A DNA stretch of 32,623 bases. Source: Clostridiaceae bacterium (GTDB lineage: Bacteria > Bacillota > Clostridia > UBA1212 > DUPL01). The stretch is taken from the NCBI GenBank assembly GCA_012838385.1, contig DUPL01000108.1:1-32623 (forward strand), given 5' to 3'. The notes beneath the pieces are model-generated. The model saw only the letters and a program-made list of their open reading frames with translations, made no database searches and had not been told where the DNA came from. The stretch's first letter is position 1, and each line of letters opens with the position of its first letter. A program made the position numbers and the translations under genes. Of this stretch, positions 7,870-14,898 are shown piece by piece.

Positions 7870-8973
7870 ATGACGATTAGTAAAGCAAAAGAAACAATGA
7901 CGTCAAGAGAAAGGGTATTGAGGACATTTGCTTATGAGAAACCTGACAGGGTCCCCATTTCCTACTTTACAAACATGTTGATTCATGAAAAGGTGTCAAA
8001 ACTTATTGGTATTCCACCAACGGACTTTGAAGCTTTTTATCAGGCAATAGGAGCGGATGAAAGAAGCATTGATGCCCCCTTCAAGGGTGAGAACAAGTTC
8101 AGGCAGCTGGAAGGCAGGATAGTTAATCCGGTATATGGATTCTATGTAAAATGGGTGGAAAATGAGGCGGGCGGATACTATGACTTTTGTGATTTTCCCT
8201 TGAAAGACGCTGATCCTGAAACAATTGCATCCTTCCATGTTCCAAGTCCTGATGAGTTTGACTATGACAAGGCGCTGGAGAACCTAAGATATTTCAAGAG
8301 CAAGAATCTTGCCTTGTATGTAGGCAATGCAGGTTTTTGTGATATTATAAATTCGACGGGAAGAGTCATGGGTATGGAAGATACACTTGTCAATATTTAT
8401 ACGGAAGACGAGGCAACCATGACGTACATACGCAGGAGATGCGACATGGAGCTGGGTATTCTTGAGAGACTCCTGGAACTGGGCGGGGATGATATAGATT
8501 TTGTATGGATAGGAGAAGACCTCGGAACACAAAGAGGCCCGATGATATCACTGGAAACTTACAGAAGGGTTTTGAAACCTTTGCATAAGGAATATATTGA
8601 CCTGGCAAAATCCTATGGAAAGTATGTTAGGGTACATAGCTGCGGTTCCTCCAGCTGGGTCTATGAGGATTTTATTGAAATGGGTGTGGATTGCGTGGAC
8701 ACGCTTCAGCCTGAAGCCGTTAACATGTCTCCTGAGTATCTCATAAATAATTTTGGCAAAAGACTTTCGTATCATGGTTGCATGTCAACTGCAGGTCCTC
8801 TTGCATATGGTACTGTTGAGGATGTCAGAAAGAATGTTAAGGAAATTTTGGATATTATGATGCCGCATGGCGGATATTTCTTCTCTCCAACCCACGCAAT
8901 ACAGGATAATACGCCGCCTGAGAATGTAGTTGCCATGTATCAGGCGGTGCATGACATGGGTGTATACAAATAA
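7870..8973 (+). CDS. UROD-superfamily protein, probable corrinoid-type methyltransferase
   Basis: Belongs to the uroporphyrinogen decarboxylase superfamily, which includes true UroD and the zinc-dependent methyl transferases MtaA, MtbA and CmuA that move methyl groups to or from corrinoid proteins. The 367 residues include WIGEDLGTQRGPMIS, then HSCG (H256, C258) and YHGCMSTAGPL (C304). This H-X-C...C pattern matches the zinc site of the methyltransferase branch, so a methyltransferase is more likely than haem synthesis. No other haem or corrinoid-protein gene is adjacent. The ATG at 7870 has GGGAGG 6 bases upstream. The rsmD promoter begins immediately after the stop codon. The substrate cannot be named. 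Confidence 0.75.
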   Translation: MTISKAKETMTSRERVLRTFAYEKPDRVPISYFTNMLIHEKVSKLIGIPPTDFEAFYQAIGADERSIDAPFKGENKFRQLEGRIVNPVYGFYVKWVENEAGGYYDFCDFPLKDADPETIASFHVPSPDEFDYDKALENLRYFKSKNLALYVGNAGFCDIINSTGRVMGMEDTLVNIYTEDEATMTYIRRRCDMELGILERLLELGGDDIDFVWIGEDLGTQRGPMISLETYRRVLKPLHKEYIDLAKSYGKYVRVHSCGSSSWVYEDFIEMGVDCVDTLQPEAVNMSPEYLINNFGKRLSYHGCMSTAGPLAYGTVEDVRKNVKEILDIMMPHGGYFFSPTHAIQDNTPPENVVAMYQAVHDMGVYK

Positions 8974-9003
8974 TTGACAAAAGACAATATTGTGTTGTAT
9001 TAT
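8974..9003 (+). promoter_or_regulatory. Promoter of rsmD-coaD group
   Basis: A perfect TTGACA (8974-8979) starts right after the preceding stop codon; TATTAT (8998-9003) follows after 18 bases. The likely transcription start is near 9010, inside the palindrome described separately. Confidence 0.6.
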
Positions 9004-9032
9004 TCATAAGGGCCTCAGGCCCTTAATGAATA
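9001..9032. repeat. Long inverted repeat over the rsmD promoter start region
   Basis: TATTCAT-AAGGGCC (9001-9014), loop TCA, GGCCCTT (9018-9024), a bulged A, then ATGAATA (9026-9032): 14 paired bases. It overlaps the -10 box and start point. No T run follows, so it fits an operator or a 5'-leader hairpin better than an intrinsic terminator. Confidence 0.75.
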
Positions 9033-9050
9033 ATTGTCATGGAGGAATTT

Positions 9051-9608
9051 ATGGTAAGAGTTATTGCCGGCACTGCCAAAGGTCGCAAGTTGAAAACGAT
9101 TGATTCAAATAATACACGACCTACCCTGGACAGAGTGAAGGAGGCAATGTTTTCCATACTTTTGCCATGGATACATGATGCGACAGTAGTTGATGTTTTT
9201 GCAGGAAACGGCAGCCTTGGCATTGAAGCTTTGAGCAGGGGTGCAAAGTACGCATATTTCAACGACATGTCAAGGCAATGCTGCAGGGTTGTCGAGGAAA
9301 ACCTTAGGAATACAGATTTTAATGACAGAGCATCTGTCCACAATCTCGATTATTCGAAGTTCATCCAGCTTTTACACAGGATGGAGGTAAAGGCTGACAT
9401 TATACTTTTGGATCCTCCTTATGGGAAGGAAATGATTGAAGGGTGCCTTGAAGCCATGACGGAACATGACATATGCAATGATGAATGCATTGTATTGGCG
9501 GAACATTCAAAACAGGATGAATTGGTCGATTGTATAGGTTGTTTTAAAAAAAGCAAGACAAAACATTATGGAAAAACATCACTAACATTGTTTACTAGAA
9601 AGGTTTGA
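9051..9608 (+). CDS. rsmD: 16S rRNA (guanine966-N2)-methyltransferase
   Basis: S-adenosylmethionine-dependent enzyme that methylates G966 of 16S rRNA in the small-subunit decoding region. The N-terminus VRVIAGTAKGRKL and TRPTLDRVKEAMFSIL are family signatures. The cofactor loop is DVFAGNGSLGIEALSRGA (from D48) and the catalytic motif DPPY is at 121-124. An earlier in-frame ATG at 9039 itself contains the GGAGG that serves ATG 9051, so 9051 is the start (185 residues, normal length). coaD follows after 6 bases, a pairing common across bacteria. Confidence 0.93.
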   Translation: MVRVIAGTAKGRKLKTIDSNNTRPTLDRVKEAMFSILLPWIHDATVVDVFAGNGSLGIEALSRGAKYAYFNDMSRQCCRVVEENLRNTDFNDRASVHNLDYSKFIQLLHRMEVKADIILLDPPYGKEMIEGCLEAMTEHDICNDECIVLAEHSKQDELVDCIGCFKKSKTKHYGKTSLTLFTRKV

Positions 9609-9614
9609 TGATTA

Positions 9615-10130
9615 ATGAGCAAATTGGGTAGAATTGGCGTTTATCCAGGAAGTTTTGATCCTGTAACTAATGGACATTTGGATATTATTAAAAGGGCTTC
9701 CAGACTTTTTGACAAGCTTATTGTTGGCGTGCTTAATAATAATTTCAAGAATCCAATTTTCACAATGGAGGAAAGGGTTGCGCTGATAGGCAAGTGTATA
9801 ATGGAACTTCCCAATGTTGAGGTCAAGATGTTCAACGGCCTTTTGGTTGATTTTGTCAAGGACAATGGTGCTTCAACCATAGTAAAGGGTTTGAGGGCTG
9901 TTTCCGATTATGAGTATGAGCTGCAAATGGCAATGCTCAACAAGCATATTGACAATGATATTGAAACGATTTTTCTGATGTCTGATATACAGAACTCATT
10001 CCTGAGCTCCAGCATTGTCAAGGAGCTTGCAAAACACGGTGGAGACATAAAAGGGCTGGTTCCCGATGAGGTAGTTGATGATATAACCAGTATGATGCAG
10101 CAGAGATTCAAAATGCAGGAGGAGACATGA
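9615..10130 (+). CDS. coaD: Phosphopantetheine adenylyltransferase
   Basis: Fourth step of coenzyme A synthesis: transfers AMP from ATP to 4'-phosphopantetheine, giving dephospho-CoA. The nucleotidyltransferase motif is clear ([17 protein letters not shown]18 and H21), as are [12 protein letters not shown] and the SSSIVKE phosphate loop. At 171 residues it is slightly longer than the usual ~160 because of a C-terminal tail. The ribosome site is modest (AAAGG about 11 bases upstream). It lies 6 bases after rsmD and 1 base before the coiled-coil gene, so the three are probably one transcript. Confidence 0.96.
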   Translation: MSKLGRIGVYPGSFDPVTNGHLDIIKRASRLFDKLIVGVLNNNFKNPIFTMEERVALIGKCIMELPNVEVKMFNGLLVDFVKDNGASTIVKGLRAVSDYEYELQMAMLNKHIDNDIETIFLMSDIQNSFLSSSIVKELAKHGGDIKGLVPDEVVDDITSMMQQRFKMQEET

Positions 10131-10131
10131 A

Positions 10132-10704
10132 ATGAAAATAGGCTGTGTGAAGTTGTTGGCGGAGCTGGAAGCATACATAAATCAAAGCAAGAAGGCTCTA
10201 ATAGGGAATAAAAGGGTAGTGGACTTTGATGAGATTATGGCTATTATTACTGCTATAAAGGATTCTCTTCCAAATGACATCAAACAGGCGCAGTACCTGC
10301 TGAAGGAGAGGGATTCCATAATGGGCGAGGCCAGAGCCGAAGCCGACAAGACCCTTCGTGAAGCAAATCAGGAAGCTGAAATGCTTGTAAGGGATGCTCA
10401 GAGGGAAGCCCGTGAGACATTGAAGCAGGCAGAGGCAATGGCGGATGAAAAACTGCGCATGGCCAATGAGGAAGCTGAGATAATTGTAAATGAAGCAAAA
10501 CACAAGCAGATGGAACTCATTGACCAGCATCAGATTACAAGAATGGCAACCGAGCAGGCAAAGAACATGCTTGAGGACGCCAAGAAGCAAGCAAGAGAAA
10601 TACGCCTTGGTGGAAGAGAGTATGTAGACGACATGTTGGCAAAACTGGAAGCCCAACTTGAAAAGAATCTCAATGAGGTAAGGCAGAACAGAAGTACTCT
10701 CTAA
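10132..10704 (+). CDS. Coiled-coil protein, DivIVA/ATP-synthase-b-like
   Basis: Function not recognised. Residues about 60-150 form a long charged helix with heptad-like spacing, full of alanine, glutamate and arginine (EARAEADKTLREANQEAE and similar), resembling the stalk helices of ATP synthase subunit b or DivIVA; such proteins are often labelled ATPase without proof. There is no Walker motif, membrane segment or signal peptide. The ATG follows coaD by one base, with GCAGGAGG shortly upstream, so co-translation with coaD is likely. It converges with the gene on the minus strand, leaving 5 bases between stop codons and no separate terminator. Confidence 0.75.
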   Translation: MKIGCVKLLAELEAYINQSKKALIGNKRVVDFDEIMAIITAIKDSLPNDIKQAQYLLKERDSIMGEARAEADKTLREANQEAEMLVRDAQREARETLKQAEAMADEKLRMANEEAEIIVNEAKHKQMELIDQHQITRMATEQAKNMLEDAKKQAREIRLGGREYVDDMLAKLEAQLEKNLNEVRQNRSTL

Positions 10705-10709
10705 GTTTG

Positions 10710-11486
10710 TTAATTGTTTCTTACATATTGAATATATTCAAGACAGTATTCATCTTGTCCGCTTACTGCCAATGCGGCATGGAGAGTATCCATCAGCATG
10801 CGGGATGTGTTGTTCATGATTGCGGAATCAAGTCCGTTGGCTACTGCAATTGTTAAAAAGGCGCAATTTACAAGTGCTCTTTTTGGAAGCCCGAAGGAGA
10901 TATTTGAAAGGCCGCAAGTGGTTTTTATACCGCTATACTTTTCCTTTACATAATTCAATGTATTTATGGATTCATCGGAGCTGCCTGGATTTACAGCCAG
11001 CGACTCAACCAGAATGTCCACATATATTGAATCTTTTTTTATACCTCTGGAAGTTAGGAGCTCAATTAATCTGTCTATGTTTTCATACCTTTTCTCCAAG
11101 GTATCGGGCATTCTACTATCAATGGGCAGGGCGACAATTCCTGCATTGTATTCAAGCGCAATATCAATATATTCTTGCCTGTCGACCAGTGTAACAGAGT
11201 TGATTATGACTTTTCTGTCTTTAATGTCCTTTATGCATGCCTGCACAACTTTCGGATTTGGCGAGTCCAGCATGATTCCGACATCCGTATTCTTCATAAT
11301 CATCTCTATTATCCATTTCATTGCATCTTCTTCATTAGATAACAAGGCTGTATTGACATCAAGAAAATCAGCCCCGTTTTCCGCCTGTTCTTTAATAACT
11401 TTCAAAATCTCTTCTTTGTTGCGTGTTTCCATTGCCGTCTGAATGGATGGGATTGAACTGTTTAATTTTTCTCCAATAATTATCAT
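10710..11486 (-). CDS. Free-standing methyltetrahydrofolate-binding (pterin) methyltransferase domain
   Basis: A 258-residue pterin-binding barrel of the dihydropteroate-synthase fold, equivalent to the folate module of MetH or to AcsE of the acetyl-CoA pathway. It would pass the methyl group of methyl-tetrahydrofolate to a corrinoid protein. It starts IIIGEKLN (AcsE/MetH-like) and has D74 (IMLDS), N96 (INSVT), D157 (YVDIL) and N195 (GLSNIS), at nearly the same positions as the AcsE pterin-binding residues. There is no cobalamin-binding domain. The ATG has AGGAGG 6 bases upstream and overlaps the stop of the homocysteine methyltransferase gene (ATGA). It is not folate synthesis FolP, whose motifs are absent. 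Confidence 0.85.
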   Translation of the reverse strand: MIIIGEKLNSSIPSIQTAMETRNKEEILKVIKEQAENGADFLDVNTALLSNEEDAMKWIIEMIMKNTDVGIMLDSPNPKVVQACIKDIKDRKVIINSVTLVDRQEYIDIALEYNAGIVALPIDSRMPDTLEKRYENIDRLIELLTSRGIKKDSIYVDILVESLAVNPGSSDESINTLNYVKEKYSGIKTTCGLSNISFGLPKRALVNCAFLTIAVANGLDSAIMNNTSRMLMDTLHAALAVSGQDEYCLEYIQYVRNN

Positions 11487-13234
11487 ATTTTCCTCCTGGA
11501 TTTTACTTTTTCAAGTACTTCAATTACTATGTCAGTTCTTTTAAGTGGTATCATTATATACAGACCATCACATATGTCATAAACCTTGTCTGTTATGTCA
11601 AGCGCATATGAGATGGAGATTTCTCTTACTTCCTCGTTTGATTTTCCTTCCAGAGAATCCAAAACTTCTTTTGGTATCTCTATGCCTGAAACCTCGTTGT
11701 TCAAAAACAGAGCATTCTTGTAACTGGCAAAAGGCAGGATACCCGCAAGGATGTATGAATTAAGAGATTTTTTTGCCTCCTTTAAGTTTTTTATGTTCTC
11801 CTTTGAATAGATGGGCTGGGTCATGAAGAAGTTTGCACCCATCTCTTCCTTCTTCAAAGCTCTTGCAAGCTCGTTTTTGAAGTTGGGAGCGCTTGTGTTC
11901 AGGGCGGCCCCTATGAAGTAGGGGGTGGATTTGAAGTATTCACTGTTCATCCTGTTTACATATTCGATAAGATTGTAGGAGTTGAAGGAAAATACTCCCT
12001 TTGTACCGTGGCTAGCCGGATCTCCTGTTACACAGAGAATATTTCCTATCCCGTCAATTGCTCCACCTATAAGGGTTGAGGATATACCTATATTGTTTTT
12101 ATCCCTACAGGTCATATGAGGCATAACATCAACATCCGCTTCCCTTTTGATTCTTGATGCTGTAAGGAAGCTGCAGGCTCTTGTTCTTGCAAGAGGGGAG
12201 TCTGCGAAGGTCAGCACGTCTGCTCCGTGCTTCTTAAGCTCCTGTGCAGAGGAAACAAGAAAACCGATATCCGTGTCAAGGGGTGGATCCAGTTCCACTG
12301 CTATAGGCTTTTCTCCCTTTTCAAGCTTTTGCGAAAATACACTTCTTTTTACTTCTTCGTTATCTTTTTCTTTTCTTTTTCCTATGTCGTTTGTATTAAG
12401 GATGGACGCCTTCTTGTTTGTTAAATAATCAATCATTCTTTCTATGTGAACAGGGCTGGTTCCGCAGCAGCCTCCAAGTATAGAAATTCCAAGGTCTGCG
12501 ATTTCCGCCATAACTTTTGCGAAATAGCTTGAGTTATTATCATAAAAATACATGTTGTCAACTCTTGAGGGGTAGCCTGAGTTGGGCATGGCTATGAGTT
12601 TTAAGTTAATGTTTTCTGTTTGTATTAATTGAGCCATCAATTGCTTTATATGGGCAGGTCCGCAGATGCAGTTTAGTCCCGTCCCATCTGCCAGATTGTC
12701 CTTTACTACACTTTTAATCAAATCAATATAGTTTAGACCTTTGCTTGTAAGTCCGTCCGGTGAAACTGCAAAGGTAATATGGATTGTTGCGTCTTTGTCA
12801 TGCTGCCTGATATATTTCATTGCATGCTTTGCGACTTCGTACTCTGCAAACGTTTCAAACAGAAAGTTTTTTGCCCCAAGCTTAAGGAAAGTATCTGCAA
12901 TGAAAAGGTATTCCTCCTGTGGATTGTCAAAGATCTCGTTGGAGTTGTCGTAAACATACCCAATATCGGCAAATACCATAGTGTTGTTGCCTGCAGCTTT
13001 TTTAGCAATTTCATACCCTCTTTTTATGCAGTCTTCAATTTCCTCTTTGGTTGAGAAGGCTAATGAGTTTGCACAAAAGGTGTTGGTGGTTATTGCGTTG
13101 CTGCCTGCGTTTACGTACCCTTTGTGAATTTTGAATACGATGTCCGGGTTGTTTATATTTGCATGCTCGGGCAATGTATCCTGTTTTGTTATTTGTTTAT
13201 AGTATGTGCCAAAAGAACCATCAAAGAAAAACAA
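11483..13234 (-). CDS. Bifunctional homocysteine S-methyltransferase / methylenetetrahydrofolate reductase
   Basis: Fusion of two enzymes of the methionine pathway, in the same domain order as Bacillus YitJ. Residues about 1-285 are the homocysteine-binding zinc barrel, with C191 (LNCICGP) and C256/C257 (GGCCGTSP); the 65-residue spacing equals that of the MetH zinc cysteines. Residues about 295-583 are the MetF-type reductase that makes 5-methyl-tetrahydrofolate (VELDPP, HMTCRDKN, CVTGDPASHG). The start is TTG 13234 behind a strong GGAGGGGG. The pterin methyltransferase follows with a 4-base overlap. The leader is only about 20 bases, so there is no S-box riboswitch. No cobalamin or reactivation domain is present. 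Confidence 0.92.
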   Translation of the reverse strand: MFFFDGSFGTYYKQITKQDTLPEHANINNPDIVFKIHKGYVNAGSNAITTNTFCANSLAFSTKEEIEDCIKRGYEIAKKAAGNNTMVFADIGYVYDNSNEIFDNPQEEYLFIADTFLKLGAKNFLFETFAEYEVAKHAMKYIRQHDKDATIHITFAVSPDGLTSKGLNYIDLIKSVVKDNLADGTGLNCICGPAHIKQLMAQLIQTENINLKLIAMPNSGYPSRVDNMYFYDNNSSYFAKVMAEIADLGISILGGCCGTSPVHIERMIDYLTNKKASILNTNDIGKRKEKDNEEVKRSVFSQKLEKGEKPIAVELDPPLDTDIGFLVSSAQELKKHGADVLTFADSPLARTRACSFLTASRIKREADVDVMPHMTCRDKNNIGISSTLIGGAIDGIGNILCVTGDPASHGTKGVFSFNSYNLIEYVNRMNSEYFKSTPYFIGAALNTSAPNFKNELARALKKEEMGANFFMTQPIYSKENIKNLKEAKKSLNSYILAGILPFASYKNALFLNNEVSGIEIPKEVLDSLEGKSNEEVREISISYALDITDKVYDICDGLYIMIPLKRTDIVIEVLEKVKSRRKI

Positions 13235-13263
13235 TTTTCCCCCTCCTTTTTTTTATTCCAACT

Positions 13264-13272
13264 ATTATACCA
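13264..13272 (-). promoter_or_regulatory. Extended -10 promoter of the one-carbon operon
   Basis: On the minus strand TGGTATAAT carries a perfect TATAAT (13264-13269) plus the extended TG; no good -35 is seen. It lies about 30 bases before the TTG start of the homocysteine methyltransferase gene. Confidence 0.6.
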
Positions 13273-13310
13273 TTTATTTTTGGTTTTTAAAGGTTTTTTA
13301 TGTAAAAACT

Positions 13311-13358
13311 ATTGACCACCATGGTCTATTATGTTACCATAGACCAACACGGTCTATG
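13311..13358 (+). promoter_or_regulatory. tetR promoter with two operator palindromes
   Basis: Two inverted repeats share the half-site GACC-N5-GGTC. The first is ATTGACC-ACCAT-GGTCTAT (13311-13329). The second, CATAGACC-AACAC-GGTCTATG (13338-13358), has perfect 8-base arms. Their centres are 28 bases apart. The first contains the likely -35 TTGACC (13312-13317); TACCAT (13335-13340), 17 bases on, is a candidate -10 and runs into the second. This is the classic layout for TetR-family self-repression. Confidence 0.8.
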
Positions 13359-13375
13359 AATGGAGGTGGTAATAG

Positions 13376-13999
13376 GTGGACAAGTTTTTAAAGCTGAATC
13401 CGGAAAAGAAGAAGAGGATATTGGAAGCTGCATACAACGAGTTTTCCAGGAATACGTATGATAATGCGTCGACCAACAGGATTGTCAAGGAAGCAGGTAT
13501 TGGAAAGGGAATGCTTTTCTTCTATTTCAACAGCAAAAAGGATTTGTATATATATCTTGTTGAAGAAGGTATTGAGTATATAAAGAGGGAATATGTGGAC
13601 AAAATTGATGAAAATGAAACGGATTTTCTTGAGAAATGGAAGATTATAAGCAGGGTGAAGTTTGAAGCGTACAAAAAAAGACCATATATCTTTAACTTCA
13701 TGGCAAATGTATATTTGAACAGCGATATGGAAGGGTTGCCTGAGAACTTGAAAAGAAGGATAAAGGAAATAAGTGGGGTTGGGTATGGGAAGCTTTTCAG
13801 GAATATAGATACATCATTGTTTAGAAGTGATTTTACGGAAGAAAAAGTTATTAGGTATATCAAGCTTATGATATCGGGATATGAGATGGAGCTTACTGAA
13901 AGACTGAAAGGCACAAATTTTAATGAGATGGATGTTCAGCCCTTGTGGGACGAGTTTTATGAATACATTGATGATTTGAAAACCATATTTTATAAATGA
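13376..13999 (+). CDS. TetR-family transcriptional repressor
   Basis: An N-terminal helix-turn-helix domain (about residues 10-58, ILEAAYNEFSRNTYDNASTNRIVKEAGIGK split over helix, turn and recognition helix, then LFFYFNSKKDLY) is followed by a helical ligand-binding domain of about 145 residues. At 207 residues it is typical. The start is GTG 13376 with TGGAGGTGG upstream. It probably represses its own operon through the twin GACC-N5-GGTC palindromes just before it, and controls the exporter genes that follow directly. The inducer is unknown, though regulators of this arrangement often sense the drug or lipid being exported. Confidence 0.92.
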   Translation: MDKFLKLNPEKKKRILEAAYNEFSRNTYDNASTNRIVKEAGIGKGMLFFYFNSKKDLYIYLVEEGIEYIKREYVDKIDENETDFLEKWKIISRVKFEAYKKRPYIFNFMANVYLNSDMEGLPENLKRRIKEISGVGYGKLFRNIDTSLFRSDFTEEKVIRYIKLMISGYEMELTERLKGTNFNEMDVQPLWDEFYEYIDDLKTIFYK

Positions 14000-14010
14000 G
14001 GAGGATGTTT

Positions 14011-14889
14011 ATGGTTATATTAAAAACGGAAGATCTGGTGAAGAAGTTTGGAAATTTCACAGCTCTTGACAAGGTGAACCTGGAGGTAAAAAGCGGAGAG
14101 GTTTATGGTTTTATTGGACCTAATGGCGCAGGCAAGACAACCACCATAAGGATTCTTTTAGGTATTTTGCAGGCAACAGGCGGAAAGGCAAGCATCTTCG
14201 GGATGGATTCATGGAAAGATGCGGTAGAGATACATAAGCGCATTGCATACGTGCCAGGTGAGGTGAATTTGTGGTCCAATCTTACCGGTGGTGAAGTCAT
14301 TGATTTGTTTGTAAGTTTGAGAGGAAACAACTCAAAATCCAGAAGAGACGAACTTATTGAAATGTTTGACCTCGATCCTTCCAAAAAGTGTAGAACGTAT
14401 TCAAAAGGAAACAGACAGAAGGTTGCTCTTGTTGCAGCTTTTGCATCGGATGCGGATTTATACATTCTTGACGAGCCTACATCCGGTCTTGATCCATTGA
14501 TGGAGAAAGTGTTTCAAAAATGCGTAAAGGAAGTAAAAAACGAAGGAAAGAGTGTGCTCTTATCCAGTCACATACTTTCGGAAGTGGAAAAGCTGTGTGA
14601 CAAGGTAAGTATTATAAGGCAGGGGAGGATAATTGAGTCTGGTTCTCTTAAGGAACTTCGCCATCTGACGAGAACTGATATATATGTGGAGACAAGACAG
14701 GAACTATTGGGGCTTGAATCCATTGATGGTGTGCTTGGCTTATCAAAAAAGGATGAAGGGTATCTTGTACAGATAGAATCCGACACCATTGGGCATGTCA
14801 TGGAGTACATTGCAAATTTTGGGATTGTTCGTCTTGAAAGCATGCCGATTACATTGGAAGAGCTCTTTATGCGCCATTATGAAGGGTAA
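14011..14889 (+). CDS. ABC exporter ATP-binding protein
   Basis: ATPase subunit that drives the permease encoded next. Walker A GPNGAGKT is at 36-43, the signature is the variant YSKGNRQK (common in drug-export ABC-2 systems instead of LSGGQ), and Walker B LYILDEP has D154 and E155, followed by SGLDP and the switch histidine in SSHILSEVE. A C-terminal extension of about 80 residues follows the ATPase core, as in antibiotic-resistance exporters. The frame opens at ATG 13996, but GAGGAGG there is the ribosome site for ATG 14011 (292 residues). The gene starts 11 bases after tetR. Confidence 0.93.
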   Translation: MVILKTEDLVKKFGNFTALDKVNLEVKSGEVYGFIGPNGAGKTTTIRILLGILQATGGKASIFGMDSWKDAVEIHKRIAYVPGEVNLWSNLTGGEVIDLFVSLRGNNSKSRRDELIEMFDLDPSKKCRTYSKGNRQKVALVAAFASDADLYILDEPTSGLDPLMEKVFQKCVKEVKNEGKSVLLSSHILSEVEKLCDKVSIIRQGRIIESGSLKELRHLTRTDIYVETRQELLGLESIDGVLGLSKKDEGYLVQIESDTIGHVMEYIANFGIVRLESMPITLEELFMRHYEG

Positions 14890-14898
14890 GGTGGTAAG

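Noticed and set aside
9001-9032. Reading the rsmD palindrome as the terminator of the upstream UROD-like gene
   Set aside because: No T run follows either arm on the plus strand, and the repeat begins within a good -10 box; an operator or leader hairpin fits better, though termination is not fully excluded.
13235-13375. S-box (SAM) riboswitch before the homocysteine methyltransferase/MTHFR gene, as in Bacillus yitJ
   Set aside because: The gap on the minus strand leaves only about 20-30 transcribed bases before the start codon and holds none of the conserved S-box stems.
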